From positions 1-35,782 of the forward strand of contig JAFEAR010000243.1 in NCBI GenBank assembly GCA_018266335.1: a stretch of DNA of 35,782 nt, given 5' to 3'. Numbering within the stretch: position 1 is the stretch's first letter; the number at the start of each line of letters is the position of its first letter. The translations under genes and the position numbers were made by a program. Of the stretch, positions 23,795-33,108 are shown piece after piece. The notes beneath the pieces are model-generated. The model saw nothing but the letters and a program-made list of their open reading frames with translations, ran no database searches and was not told the DNA's origin. The stretch is from Bdellovibrionales bacterium (GTDB lineage Bacteria; Bdellovibrionota; UBA2428).

Positions 23795-25222
23795 CTAGAA
23801 CTGCACTTGCGAAACAACGCCCTCTTCGACGCGGACGGTTTGAATGCTAAGTCCCCGACCCGATGCCGGATTCGTTACCACCAAGTGCCACTCTCCAATG
23901 TCCAAATTTGTGACCGCAAAGTTCTGCAGAGTCGCATCCGTTTGTTTTTGGGTGAGCGAAATGCGGTTGTTGGCATCGAAGTAAAGAACGTTTGCTTCGC
24001 GATTTTTCTTGCCGGTGGGCCCGTAAACTTGAATGGCAACGGGGTGTCGGTAGGTCTCGGGGTGCAGGTTGCCGAAGATCATTCCTTGGTTGAAGTTAAC
24101 GGCCCGCGATTCTCCCAACACGCTTTGCACTTGTCCTCGGGTGAAAATGGAAATGGCCGAGGGAAACACTTTTGCGTTGGCGACGCCACTCACCCAGGTT
24201 TTGAGGTAACCCTCGGACGTGACTTCCACGAGATCCGCGCTTCCGCGAGGGTGAAGTTCGTTGATGGCAACGATGCCGTCTTCATTCGGAACGAATAGTC
24301 CGCGTTGGCCGCCGATGGTGGCGTGGGTGGCTCCCGAAGGACGCTCGTAAGTTAGAGAGTCAACAATTTGCGGCTCTACCTCTACAGTTTTGGAGTCCGC
24401 TAGAGTCATGGTCACGAAGGGCGGAAGCTCGTGCGTGTCGAGCGTCCAGGCGCCCCACTCTTGATCTTTGCCCGAGGGCATAAGGTATTGCAGGCCGCGG
24501 CCGAAACCCGAAACAAGAAAATCTCCCTGGGCTCCAGTGACGTGCGCAGCCGCATGAAAAATTCCCACGCTGCCGAGCGAATAGAACACCTTGAACGGGT
24601 TTTGCACGCTCGCGTCGACGGTTAAATCGCTGGCGGGCGAGAGATCGGAGTGCAGCGTTTTGCCGATGACCAGCACGCGCTCGGGATCGGGAACCACGCC
24701 GAGTGTTTTAAGTATGGGGCCGACGCGAGATTCTTTAACCATCACCACGGGCGTTGTGACTCCGGCGCTGACGTACCCTACGGCGGGAAGATAGCCCGGA
24801 AGCTGCACGATAAAACGCGAGGAAATTGTATTGGGATAGGGTGCGGTGGCAATGCCTTTGGCGTTCGTGCGTTTAGCAAGGCCTGACTGGGGCGACACCC
24901 AACGAACTTCTGCTCCGGATAATGCTTGGGGATTGCCGAAGGCAAGGCTCTCCTCGTCTATCACCAGGACTCGAGCCGAAAGATCGTGCGGTTGAACGTA
25001 TTTTGCGGGTTGTTGCAGCTCGGCGATCAACTTTTCGGCCGGAAGGTGTATTCTTGAATCAGACTTGGGCCAGGAAAAAGCCCAGGTGGGAGACGTGAGC
25101 GCATTCGGACGAGAGCTCGTGCGAAGTGCCGATGCGATTGGAGATTCTGCGAATGCGGTAGGGCTAACGAATGCGGCTAAGAAAAGGCCGACGGTCGAGA
25201 GCCAACGCGGAGAGTGTTTCAT
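23795..25222 (-). CDS. secreted protein of unknown function
   Basis: A 475-residue protein with a clear Sec signal peptide (MKHSPRW, hydrophobic STVGLFLAAFVSPTAFA, then AES, cleavage expected near 25). GGGGGA five bases before the ATG is a good ribosome binding site. The mature part is strand-rich with several short repeats of the form VxVxxxxG (SGAEVRWVSPQSGLAKRTNAKGIATAPYPN, a carboxypeptidase-regulatory-like Ig-fold segment). No catalytic motif is visible and no family is recognised. It is convergent to the patatin gene with 10 nt between, and divergent from the amgK-like gene. Confidence 0.8.
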   Translation of the reverse strand: MKHSPRWLSTVGLFLAAFVSPTAFAESPIASALRTSSRPNALTSPTWAFSWPKSDSRIHLPAEKLIAELQQPAKYVQPHDLSARVLVIDEESLAFGNPQALSGAEVRWVSPQSGLAKRTNAKGIATAPYPNTISSRFIVQLPGYLPAVGYVSAGVTTPVVMVKESRVGPILKTLGVVPDPERVLVIGKTLHSDLSPASDLTVDASVQNPFKVFYSLGSVGIFHAAAHVTGAQGDFLVSGFGRGLQYLMPSGKDQEWGAWTLDTHELPPFVTMTLADSKTVEVEPQIVDSLTYERPSGATHATIGGQRGLFVPNEDGIVAINELHPRGSADLVEVTSEGYLKTWVSGVANAKVFPSAISIFTRGQVQSVLGESRAVNFNQGMIFGNLHPETYRHPVAIQVYGPTGKKNREANVLYFDANNRISLTQKQTDATLQNFAVTNLDIGEWHLVVTNPASGRGLSIQTVRVEEGVVSQVQF

Positions 25223-25268
25223 GAGTGTCCCCCATGTCTGAACTTACACCTAAATACCGGAGCAAGGA

Positions 25269-26342
25269 ATGAATCCTGAGAGTCAGAAAGTCGATTCAGA
25301 CAATTTAAGTAAAGCCTTTAACCATACCTTTGCTTCTTCGGCAGAAATCAAAGAGATCTCGAGACTTGCGGGCGATGTTTCGACGCGTTGCTACTATCGA
25401 GTTTACGCCAAGAATATGGCGAAATCGCTTATTCTTCAGACCTCCGAACCTTTCGATGCCGATCTCAACAAACATCCCTTTCTGTCCATGCAGTCTGCGC
25501 TGCGGGAATGGGGCGTGACGGTGCCCAATATAGTCGCTGTGGATGCGGCGCGCGGATGGATTTTGATGGAAGATCTGAGCGACGAGATGCTGCAGGGGCA
25601 TTTGGGGCTCGATTTATATCGCGACGCCATACGAGAAATGATTGTTTGGATTGTGCGAAGCTGCGAGCCTCGTTCGCATCAGTTGCACTTTCGCCAAGCT
25701 TTTGACTTCGAAAAGCTCCAGGCCGAAATGCAGCACACCGCCACGCACCTGTGGCAGGGATTGTTAAATGTTGATTCGCGCGAGTTTATGGCGGCTGTAG
25801 CCGGTAATTCCCAATGGCTTAGCGATTGTCCCCGATTCCTTTGTCACCGCGATTATCACTCGCGCAACCTGATGCTTCGCAACGGTAAGCTTTATGTGAT
25901 CGATTTCCAGGACGCGCGGATGGGTCCCGTTACTTATGACATCGTTTCGCTGCTGTGGGATCCGTACGTAACGCTCGACGAAAAATGGCGCCAGGAAATG
26001 TTAGGTTTCTGGAAGCAAAACCTTGATCGCGAAGCTTTACGGCAGCCACGATTAGCGAGTGCACTTCTAGAGAGTTCTTCTGGGGCTCCGCGTTGGCAAG
26101 TAGAGTTAGAGCGCATGAAGGTGCAGCGCCTTCTAAAGGCTGCGGGGAGTTACGCTGCTTTTTATAAAACTCGCGGACGTAAAGACTACCTACATTGTAT
26201 CCGTCCTTCAGTGGAAGTTGCCGTACATTCGTTGCACGAACTGAAACGCTTGGGGGCGTTCTCGGGCGACGACGACAAACTTTTGAACCTGCTGCAGAAA
26301 CTAAATTTGGACGGGATCGATATACTGGTGCAACGATCATGA
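25269..26342 (+). CDS. amgK: N-acetylmuramate/N-acetylglucosamine kinase, AmgK-like
   Basis: A 357-residue phosphotransferase of the aminoglycoside-kinase fold. CHRDYHSRNLML (catalytic Asp D195) and YVIDFQDARMGPVTYDIVSLLWDPY (Mg-binding Asp D212) match AmgK. In Pseudomonas AmgK phosphorylates the anomeric position of MurNAc, and MurU next converts it to UDP-MurNAc, bypassing de novo synthesis and so fosfomycin's target. The next gene, overlapping by four bases (ATGA), is the matching MurU-like nucleotidyltransferase, which strongly supports this reading. GGAG lies seven bases before the ATG. Confidence 0.88.
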   Translation: MNPESQKVDSDNLSKAFNHTFASSAEIKEISRLAGDVSTRCYYRVYAKNMAKSLILQTSEPFDADLNKHPFLSMQSALREWGVTVPNIVAVDAARGWILMEDLSDEMLQGHLGLDLYRDAIREMIVWIVRSCEPRSHQLHFRQAFDFEKLQAEMQHTATHLWQGLLNVDSREFMAAVAGNSQWLSDCPRFLCHRDYHSRNLMLRNGKLYVIDFQDARMGPVTYDIVSLLWDPYVTLDEKWRQEMLGFWKQNLDREALRQPRLASALLESSSGAPRWQVELERMKVQRLLKAAGSYAAFYKTRGRKDYLHCIRPSVEVAVHSLHELKRLGAFSGDDDKLLNLLQKLNLDGIDILVQRS

Positions 26343-27418
26343 ATGTAACGGGGGTGGTGCTAGCCGCAGGATTGGGAACTCGGCTACGGCCAGCTACCGA
26401 CGTTTGTCCTAAACCCCTGATTCCCGTTGCGGGTGTGGAACCGCTTTTTTTTGCGCTCCTCTCTTTGCATCGAATGGGAGTTCGGCGAGCCGTGGTGAAT
26501 GCTCATCACAAGCACGAACATGTAAAACGGGCGCTGCAAACTTGGGCGCCGCTTTTGCCCGGAATGGAGCTGCGTCTTTCGGTGGAGTGGCCCGAAATTT
26601 TGGGCACCGGAGGCGGCGTTAAAAAAATCGTTCGCGAAAACGAGGACTGGTTTAAGTCGTCCGGTCTGCTGCTGCAAAATGGCGACACGATGGCGCATCT
26701 TCCCCTTGGCGAGCTCATTGACGATGGCGCGGGTGGATGCTTTGCGGTTTCTTACAATCAGCATCATTTGCAGCGGTACAAGCCGCTTTGGGTTTCGTCG
26801 CGCGGGACTTGGTCGGGCATTGGGCCTCAGGCGCCAGATCCTACGGCCCGGGCTGCGCATTTTCTTGGCATTCACTATCTCAGTCCATCGAGTGTGGGGT
26901 TGCTGTTGGCCGACAAAACCCCCCTCGTCGCGGAAGATCTCTTTAATGGCATTTATCGTCCGCTTAGTGATGCGGGACACTCCTTTGTTTCTAAACCTTT
27001 TCTGGAAAAGCCCGACGGCAAGCACTTTTGGTTTGATATGAACACACCGGAGTATTTGCTGGAGGCGCAAAAGCATTTGTTGGATTCCCTAATTCATTCG
27101 GCCCAATGGTCGGCAGTCCTTTCGGCCCGTTACCGCGGCATTTCCGAAGTTGTGCCAGGAGTTTGGGCTGGTCCGCAGGTGAGTCGCGACTCTTTCTCCT
27201 TCCGTGCGCCGGCGGTGGTGGTTTCGGATGCCGCCGAACTGGGCTCGGGCGCGGCTCGCATCGCTTTGGGCCCCCACGCCTCGCTTGTCTGTTCGCACGG
27301 AGTGAGTTCGAGCTGTGTGGCCGGAAAAGATCTGGCCAATTCGGTATTGGTTATTACCCGAGCGGAGTCGGCGCCGTCGTTGCCTCGCTCCCTTCATAAC
27401 TCCCTCTGCGTCGTTTAA
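26339..27418 (+). CDS. murU: MurU-like sugar-1-phosphate nucleotidyltransferase
   Basis: A 359-residue sugar nucleotidyltransferase with the signature GVVLAAGLGTRLRPATDVCPKPLIPV at the N-terminus, then VEWPEILGTGGGVKKI, LLLQNGDTMAH and FWFDMNTPEYLLEAQ. Likely reaction: MurNAc-1-phosphate plus UTP to UDP-MurNAc. The C-terminal ~100 residues extend beyond the core with repeated short strands (VVPGVWAGPQV, AVVVSDAAELGSG, IALGPHASLVCSHGVSS), a left-handed-helix-like tail seen in many related enzymes. The ATG at 26339 overlaps the stop of amgK. Nucleotide and sugar specificity are inferred from the gene pair, and GDP-mannose-type activity cannot be excluded. Confidence 0.82.
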   Translation: MNVTGVVLAAGLGTRLRPATDVCPKPLIPVAGVEPLFFALLSLHRMGVRRAVVNAHHKHEHVKRALQTWAPLLPGMELRLSVEWPEILGTGGGVKKIVRENEDWFKSSGLLLQNGDTMAHLPLGELIDDGAGGCFAVSYNQHHLQRYKPLWVSSRGTWSGIGPQAPDPTARAAHFLGIHYLSPSSVGLLLADKTPLVAEDLFNGIYRPLSDAGHSFVSKPFLEKPDGKHFWFDMNTPEYLLEAQKHLLDSLIHSAQWSAVLSARYRGISEVVPGVWAGPQVSRDSFSFRAPAVVVSDAAELGSGAARIALGPHASLVCSHGVSSSCVAGKDLANSVLVITRAESAPSLPRSLHNSLCVV

Positions 27419-27427
27419 ACTCAAGGC

Positions 27428-28351
27428 GTGGGAACCTTTCTGGTCAAACGCCTACTGGCCGCGTTGCCGGTGATTGTGGGCGTGGTCACGCTCGTTTTTT
27501 TGCTGGTACATTTTATTCCGGGGGATCCGGTGAGCTTGATGTTGGGCGAATTTGCTCCGGAAAGCGATCGCGTGCGTTTGCGGAGTGCCTTGGGGTTGGA
27601 TTTGCCGCTATGGCGACAGTACATCGATTTTTGGCGGCATTTTTTGGATGGAAGCTGGGGGCATTCTTTGTTGCGCAACGCGACCGTGTCTTCCCTCGTA
27701 TGGCAGCGCATGCCTGCAACTTTGTTGTTGGCCCTGGCGAGCTTGGGCGTGGCGCTGGTTATTTCTTTTCCCCTCGGGTTAATTGCGGCTCGCTACGCCG
27801 GAACTTGGCGCGATGGCCTCGCTACAATTTTTGCTTTGATGGGTATGAGTCTGCCTATCTTTGTAGTCGCGCCGCTCGCGGTTTTGCTCTTCGCCATTAA
27901 ATTGCGTTGGTTACCGGTAGCCGGCGCAGATTCGTGGCGGCACTTGGTCTTGCCCTCTTTGTGTTTGGGGGCGGGCATGGCGGGAGTCCTGACGCGTGTG
28001 ATTCGTGCCGCCGTACTGGAATGTTTGCACGAGGATTTTGTGCGTACGGCTCATGCCAAAGGCGTGAGAGAGCAAACGGTTCTGTGGGTACACGTGTTGC
28101 GTAATGCGATGATTCCCGTGGTTACCGTTTTGGGAAACATGCTGGGAGGACTTTTGGCGGGCGCGGTCATGACGGAAACCCTCTTCGATTGGCCTGGACT
28201 CGGCAAACTTTTTTATTCAGCTTTTCAATCTCGCGACTACACGCTCATTCAAGGTATCGTGCTTTGGATTGCCATGATTTATGTAGTGATCGGGATTGTG
28301 GTTGACCTGCTCTATTCGTACTTAGATCCACGCATTCGGTTGGAGGCTTAG
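27428..28351 (+). CDS. DppB/OppB-type ABC transporter permease
   Basis: A 307-residue inner-membrane permease with six spans. It begins LVKRLLAALPVIVGVVTLVFLLVHFIPGDP, standard for DppB/OppB, and has the EAA-loop motif DFVRTAHAKGVREQTVLWVHVLRNAMIPVVTVLG and ETLFDWPGLGKLF near the C-terminus. Family members pass peptides or nickel through the membrane. GTG start nine bases after murU; the stop TAG is immediately followed by the GTG of the next gene. No ATPase or binding-protein gene is adjacent, so these must come from elsewhere. Confidence 0.92.
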   Translation: MGTFLVKRLLAALPVIVGVVTLVFLLVHFIPGDPVSLMLGEFAPESDRVRLRSALGLDLPLWRQYIDFWRHFLDGSWGHSLLRNATVSSLVWQRMPATLLLALASLGVALVISFPLGLIAARYAGTWRDGLATIFALMGMSLPIFVVAPLAVLLFAIKLRWLPVAGADSWRHLVLPSLCLGAGMAGVLTRVIRAAVLECLHEDFVRTAHAKGVREQTVLWVHVLRNAMIPVVTVLGNMLGGLLAGAVMTETLFDWPGLGKLFYSAFQSRDYTLIQGIVLWIAMIYVVIGIVVDLLYSYLDPRIRLEA

Positions 28352-29170
28352 GTGCGAAGGAAAAACTTTTCTCTCGTGTGTGGGTCTTCGTTGGTGGCGC
28401 TCTTTGGGGCTAGCGCACTTTTGGCTCCCTGGTTGCCAATTGCCGATCCGCGTCTGCAAAATTTAGCGCGACAGTTGGAGGCGCCTTCTTGGCAACATCC
28501 ATTTGGTCTCGGGGAAAACGGTGTCGATTTATTGGCGCAAGTTATTTGGGGGGCGCGCTTATCTCTCTTCGTGGCGGGAGGAAGCGTGTTGATTGCGGCT
28601 ATTATCGGTTTGGTGTTGGGGTCGCTAGCGGGTTATTTGCGCGGCAAGTTCGATTTATTACTTATGCGCTGCGTGGAAGTTCTTTACGCTTTCCCGGGAT
28701 TGCTCCTCGTAGTGGCCTTAGCGGCCGTGTTGGGGCCGAGCGTAAGAAACATGATGCTGGTGCTTATTCTTACTTCCTGGGCCGGCTATGCGCGTTTAGT
28801 GCGGGGTGTAACTCTTTCTCTGCGCGAACGTGACTATGTGCAGGCGGCCCGTTCGCTGGGCAGCTCGCTTCCGCGTATTTTGGTTGTGCACCTGTGGCCT
28901 AATATTCTGCCGGCGTTGATCGTGCAGATGACTTTCGGTTTGGGTTCTGCGATTCTAACGGAGAGTTCTTTGAGTTTTTTGGGCCTGGGTGCTTCGGCGG
29001 GCACTCCCTCTTGGGGACAGTTGCTGAATGAAGGGCGCGAGGCCATGACGAGCGCCAGTCATGCTCTCATTGTTCCGGGTTTGGCGTTGGTGTTGGCTAT
29101 TTGGGGATTGAATCTTTTGGGTGATGGATTGCGGGATTGGTTGGATCCTCGCTTTCGCACTCAAGTGTAA
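28352..29170 (+). CDS. DppC/OppC-type ABC transporter permease
   Basis: A 272-residue partner of the preceding permease. HPFGLGENGVDLLAQVIWGARLSLFVA and ERDYVQAARSLGSSLPRILVVHLWPNILPALIV (EAA loop) and ESSLSFLGLGASAGTPSWGQLL are classic DppC motifs. The GTG start has GGAGG five bases upstream and directly abuts the TAG of dppB, so the two are translated in step. In this cluster the pair may import cell-wall peptides or muropeptides; that is inferred from neighbours only. Confidence 0.92.
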   Translation: MRRKNFSLVCGSSLVALFGASALLAPWLPIADPRLQNLARQLEAPSWQHPFGLGENGVDLLAQVIWGARLSLFVAGGSVLIAAIIGLVLGSLAGYLRGKFDLLLMRCVEVLYAFPGLLLVVALAAVLGPSVRNMMLVLILTSWAGYARLVRGVTLSLRERDYVQAARSLGSSLPRILVVHLWPNILPALIVQMTFGLGSAILTESSLSFLGLGASAGTPSWGQLLNEGREAMTSASHALIVPGLALVLAIWGLNLLGDGLRDWLDPRFRTQV

Positions 29171-29182
29171 GGAGAAAGTGCA

Positions 29183-30322
29183 ATGTCAAAAGTAGATCTC
29201 GGAAAACTCGTGGGACAAAGTCTCATCGTTGGTTTTGAAGGCACTTCCATCGATAAAAAAACTCTCGATTTGCTCGCAAAGGTTGGCGTGGGCGGCGTTA
29301 TTCTCTTTAAGCAGAATTATGAAAGTCTTGCGCAGTTGGTGGAACTAACCAACACCATTCAGCGCGCAATTATTCCGGCTGCTGCGGATGGGCTCCCTGC
29401 TTGGATTTGTGTCGATCATGAAGGCGGACGAGTTCAACGTTTTGGTGCGCCCTTTACGGCCTTCCCTCCGGCGGCTCAATGGGGAAAGATCAATTCGCCT
29501 AAGACCTGTTTTGAGGCGGGATACGTAATGGCGCGGGAACTCAGTGCCGCGGGCGTGAATGTTAATTTTTGTCCGGTGGTCGACGTTCCGGCGGATATGA
29601 ATTCGCCCGGACTTGGTGACCGAGTGTTTTCTACGGATCCCGAGATCGTTGCTAGTTTGGGGTCGGCGACGGCTCGGGGACTTCAGAAGGGCGGTGTGCT
29701 GGGAGTTATTAAGCATTTTCCTGGGCACGGATCGGCCAATGTCGATTCACATATAGACTTGCCGGTCTGTAATAAGACGGTGGAAGAGCTTGATGCTAAT
29801 GACTGGATTCCCTTTAAGCGGGCGATTCGTGCCCGTGCCGAAGGGGTCATGACTGCGCATATTCTTTATCCTAAAATCGACCCCGATCGTCCGGCGACCT
29901 TGTCTAGGCGCATTTTACAGGACCAGCTGCGCAAGAACTTACGCCACGCCAAACTGATTTTTAGCGACGATATGGATATGGGCGCCATTCGTAAGAAGTA
30001 TGAACTGCGCGATGCCGCTTACTTTGCGTTGGAGGCCGGATGCGATCACGTTCTGCTTTGCCACAGCCTCGATCAGTTGGAAGACGTTTGGTCCTACTTG
30101 GTTAAAGCTTTTGAGTCGGGAGCCCTGCCGCGCAAAAAAATTGAGGAAAGTTGGGAGCGCGTATCCGAAGCCAAGCGCAGCTATTTGCTTCCTTACTCGG
30201 AGCGTAAACTGGCCGAAGCTGCCGCGATCGTCGGTTCGCCTGAGTTCGCCAATGTGGCGGCCCAAATCAAGGCTGGGCATGCCGTCGAAGTAGGGCCCTC
30301 TGCCAAAGAGAGTGTGGAGTAA
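29183..30322 (+). CDS. nagZ: beta-N-acetylhexosaminidase, NagZ-like
   Basis: A 379-residue GH3 enzyme that removes GlcNAc from GlcNAc-anhydroMurNAc muropeptides in the cytoplasm during peptidoglycan recycling. Motifs are complete: VDHEGGRVQRF (79-87), LGDRVFSTDP, KHFPGHGSANVDSH (177-190, with the catalytic His loop) and FSDDMDMGAI (260-269, containing the Asp nucleophile). No signal peptide, so cytoplasmic. AGGAG is eight bases before ATG. It ends the amgK-murU-dppB-dppC-nagZ run; 12 nt separate it from dppC. Confidence 0.93.
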   Translation: MSKVDLGKLVGQSLIVGFEGTSIDKKTLDLLAKVGVGGVILFKQNYESLAQLVELTNTIQRAIIPAAADGLPAWICVDHEGGRVQRFGAPFTAFPPAAQWGKINSPKTCFEAGYVMARELSAAGVNVNFCPVVDVPADMNSPGLGDRVFSTDPEIVASLGSATARGLQKGGVLGVIKHFPGHGSANVDSHIDLPVCNKTVEELDANDWIPFKRAIRARAEGVMTAHILYPKIDPDRPATLSRRILQDQLRKNLRHAKLIFSDDMDMGAIRKKYELRDAAYFALEAGCDHVLLCHSLDQLEDVWSYLVKAFESGALPRKKIEESWERVSEAKRSYLLPYSERKLAEAAAIVGSPEFANVAAQIKAGHAVEVGPSAKESVE

Positions 30323-30408
30323 TTCTGCTCGCTGCTTAATCTTCCTTACCTTCGTTGCTTTTTGTTTCTTTTGTCCTAATGTGGATCTTCGGGAGGGATT
30401 TCACATAT

Positions 30409-31758
30409 ATGAAACTTAAATCAATTCAATTTACGGTGTCCGTTTTGGCGTCGATGTCGACGGTGGCCATGGCCGCGTCGGTTCCGAACCGCCTGATCAT
30501 TAAATTCAAGGACGGCACCACGAGCCTCCAGCGTTTAGGTGAAAATAGTTTTCAGTCACGTAACCGTGATTTGGGCGTCAGCTCTCCCTCTCTCGTTATG
30601 TCCCACGGTTTGTCGGTGGTTCGTTACTCCACGGGATTGACTCCCAAAGAAGCCGCTGCCGTGGTGGCGCAAGATCCTACGGTGGAGTGGGCTCAGCCCG
30701 ATTACATTATGAGCATTTTACCCGTTCGTGCCGAAGGAGAAGCTCTTTCTCTTTCGTCGGGCCTTGAATCGCTGGCGCGTTCGACTTTTGCGGCGGCTAA
30801 GCCCATTGCTACCGATCCCACTCCCCAGTCTGCTCCTCCTCTGCCCTCTCCCGGAGTGACGGATCCGCGTTTGAACGAAACTTGGGGTCTGGACAAAATT
30901 TCGGCTGCGTCGGCCTGGAAGCTTCAAGGCGGAACCTTGAGCACTCTCGTGGCCGATATCGATACCGGAATCGACTACAACCACGAAGACCTCATGAATA
31001 ACTTGTGGAGTGGCATTGGCTACGATTTCGTGAACAACGACAATTTGCCCTACGATGATCATATGCACGGAACGCACACGGCTGGCACTATTGGTGCTGT
31101 GGGCATGAATGGCAAGGGCGTGTCGGGAGTCTCCCCCCGGGTAACCATCATGGGATTGAAGTTCATCAACGGCCAAACGGGTGAAGGCACCACGACGGAC
31201 GCTATTCGCGCTATTGATTATGCGATTGCTCACGGTGCTCGCGTTCTTAGCAACAGCTGGGGCGGCCCCGCTGAAGATGCGCAAGAAAACAAAGCGTTGG
31301 AAGACGCCGTCGAGCGCGCGGGCCAGGCCAATGTGCTCTTTGTGGCCGCAGCCGGAAACGATTCGTCGGACAACGATGCGGTGCCAACCTATCCGGCCGC
31401 AATTAAAAAGCCGAATATTCTAACCGTTGCTAGCACCTCACCGAAAGATGCCTTGTCGGTGTTCAGTAACTACGGACTCACCACGGTGCATGTTGCCGCT
31501 CCGGGCTCTGGCATTTTGAGCACGGTTCCTGGCAACGGATATTCTAAAATCAGCGGGACCTCGATGGCTTGCCCGCACGTAGCTGGTTTGGCGGCGCTGA
31601 TTCTGTCGGAAAATCCAAAACTGACCGCTGTTCAAGTAAAACAAATTATTATGGATACCGTGGATCGTCTGCCTGAACTTCAGGGCAAAACCGTGACCGG
31701 TGGCCGCATCAACGCCGCCGCCGCGATCGAGAAAGCGCGGACCTTCGCTGGACTCTAA
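30409..31758 (+). CDS. secreted subtilisin-like serine protease
   Basis: A 449-residue S8 peptidase. Signal peptide with cleavage expected near AMA-AS (22/23), an I9-type inhibitory propeptide (about residues 27-105, NRLIIKFKDGT...WAQPDYIM) and the catalytic domain from about 140. Catalytic triad: D185 (DIDTGIDYNH), H220 (HGTHTAGT) and S385 (GTSMACPHVAG), with the oxyanion Asn in AAAGNDSS. The ATG at 30409 is preceded by GGGAGGG, 11 bases away, a little far. It ends in a run without extra domains. The next gene overlaps its end if it starts at the ATG at 31700. Confidence 0.93.
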   Translation: MKLKSIQFTVSVLASMSTVAMAASVPNRLIIKFKDGTTSLQRLGENSFQSRNRDLGVSSPSLVMSHGLSVVRYSTGLTPKEAAAVVAQDPTVEWAQPDYIMSILPVRAEGEALSLSSGLESLARSTFAAAKPIATDPTPQSAPPLPSPGVTDPRLNETWGLDKISAASAWKLQGGTLSTLVADIDTGIDYNHEDLMNNLWSGIGYDFVNNDNLPYDDHMHGTHTAGTIGAVGMNGKGVSGVSPRVTIMGLKFINGQTGEGTTTDAIRAIDYAIAHGARVLSNSWGGPAEDAQENKALEDAVERAGQANVLFVAAAGNDSSDNDAVPTYPAAIKKPNILTVASTSPKDALSVFSNYGLTTVHVAAPGSGILSTVPGNGYSKISGTSMACPHVAGLAALILSENPKLTAVQVKQIIMDTVDRLPELQGKTVTGGRINAAAAIEKARTFAGL

Positions 31759-33097
31759 TAAAGCCATTAAGGTTCTCTGCTTCGCCCAGGATGCGGTCGT
31801 AAAGGGCCTGTCCTGGGCTTTCGAACAGAAAGTCTACTCTCAACGCCACTACAAATTTTATTCGGGATCGCTCGCGCAGCTTTCTCCGAGTGTAGTTGAT
31901 TTTGATCTTTTCGTTTTGCCGCTTGATTTGGGCCAGCCAGTTCCGGTCGAGAATTTGAAAAAGCTTCCTCCGCGCGGAGGCGTTTGTGCTTTACTTCAAC
32001 CTACGCCCCAGCAGTTGCTGCAAATTGCTGAACTTCCCGATTGGAGCACCGTACAGTGGGATGGCGCGGCCTTCGAAAAGATTGCCACTCGTCTCGACAC
32101 GCTGGCGGCCCGGGCAGCGGGCCATCGCCGAAATGCTGAGTTTGTAGAAACCTGTTGGCTCTGGCTCAACCGGCAAATATCGAACCCCTCGATTCTCGAG
32201 TGGATTGATGCTCCCGCAGATAAAGAAGCTCTACGCTTTGTGTCCCTCGATCCCGCACGAAAAAATTTAACCATCGGTTGTGAGTCTAGCAGCGCGGACA
32301 TGCGCATAGCGCTTCCCGGGACGAACGAACTTTGTGAACTCCGCTATGTAGACGGACACTGGCAGCTGCGCTTCTTCGACGAAAAGGAAGGGCTGAGTTT
32401 TTCGGGTGACCCGCACTCGGTACGTCCTGGGGATCGCATTGAACTCCAAAGTGTGGTGCTCCACGTGCGCGCCGGCCGCGAAACAGAATCCTTCCTGGGC
32501 CTTGCGCGCGAATCCGGACTCTTTTCGGGGCTCGAGCTGCGGCGGCCCGAAGCGGGCGACCTTACGTTGGCGGACCTTTGCCGCGAATTCTTGTCGTCTT
32601 GGACGACGGGCGAGTTGCGGGTGAGTTCCGACCTTAAGGGCGGATCGATTTTTTTTGAAAATGGTCGCATCCAACATGTGGTTTCTGGCTCGGTCAGCGG
32701 ACAAAAGGCCTTGCTGCGTATGTTGGCGTGGAAAACTCCCACTTGGCGTTTCAATACGGACGTAAAATCGGATTTCCCCTTTCCGGACATGTCGCTAGGG
32801 TTTTCGGAATTTTCTTCTTTGCACCGTGAATGGAAAGATAAGTGGGGCAAGGTGCAGAACCTGCTTCCCCCTTCGCAGCTAAAACTTCGGGCTTCGGCGA
32901 AAAACTTTCTTAGCAAGGATGCCTGGACCAGCAATGAATACTTGGTGCTCGCGGCGGTTTGTGAGTACCAGCTGACGCGCGATATCTTCAATAACTGTTC
33001 GTTGTTGGATCATGAAATTTTAGAGGCGCTCGTGGATTTGCGCCGTTTCAATATTTTAGAACCCGTGGGCCCGACCCCGGCTAACCGTAGCACGTAA
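31700..33097 (+). CDS. FHA-like and DUF4388 (PATAN) domain protein
   Basis: About 465 residues. The N-terminal ~130 residues have alternating strands and helices like a receiver-type fold, but no phospho-acceptor is clear. Residues ~195-265 resemble an FHA domain (LTIGCESSSADMRIALPG, GDRIELQSVVLHV) without the usual phosphothreonine-binding Arg/Ser. Residues ~280-350 form a DUF4388/PATAN domain (LTLADLCREFLSSWTTGELRVS, GSIFFENGRIQHVVSG). Start uncertain: the ATG at 31700 overlaps the protease gene by 59 bases; no other ATG, GTG or TTG is near the start, and an internal CTG at 31748 is a possibility. Signal-integration role likely; partner is the FliG-like gene 11 nt downstream. Confidence 0.78.
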   Translation: MAASTPPPRSRKRGPSLDSNKAIKVLCFAQDAVVKGLSWAFEQKVYSQRHYKFYSGSLAQLSPSVVDFDLFVLPLDLGQPVPVENLKKLPPRGGVCALLQPTPQQLLQIAELPDWSTVQWDGAAFEKIATRLDTLAARAAGHRRNAEFVETCWLWLNRQISNPSILEWIDAPADKEALRFVSLDPARKNLTIGCESSSADMRIALPGTNELCELRYVDGHWQLRFFDEKEGLSFSGDPHSVRPGDRIELQSVVLHVRAGRETESFLGLARESGLFSGLELRRPEAGDLTLADLCREFLSSWTTGELRVSSDLKGGSIFFENGRIQHVVSGSVSGQKALLRMLAWKTPTWRFNTDVKSDFPFPDMSLGFSEFSSLHREWKDKWGKVQNLLPPSQLKLRASAKNFLSKDAWTSNEYLVLAAVCEYQLTRDIFNNCSLLDHEILEALVDLRRFNILEPVGPTPANRST

Positions 33098-33108
33098 GGA
33101 GAATTGTT

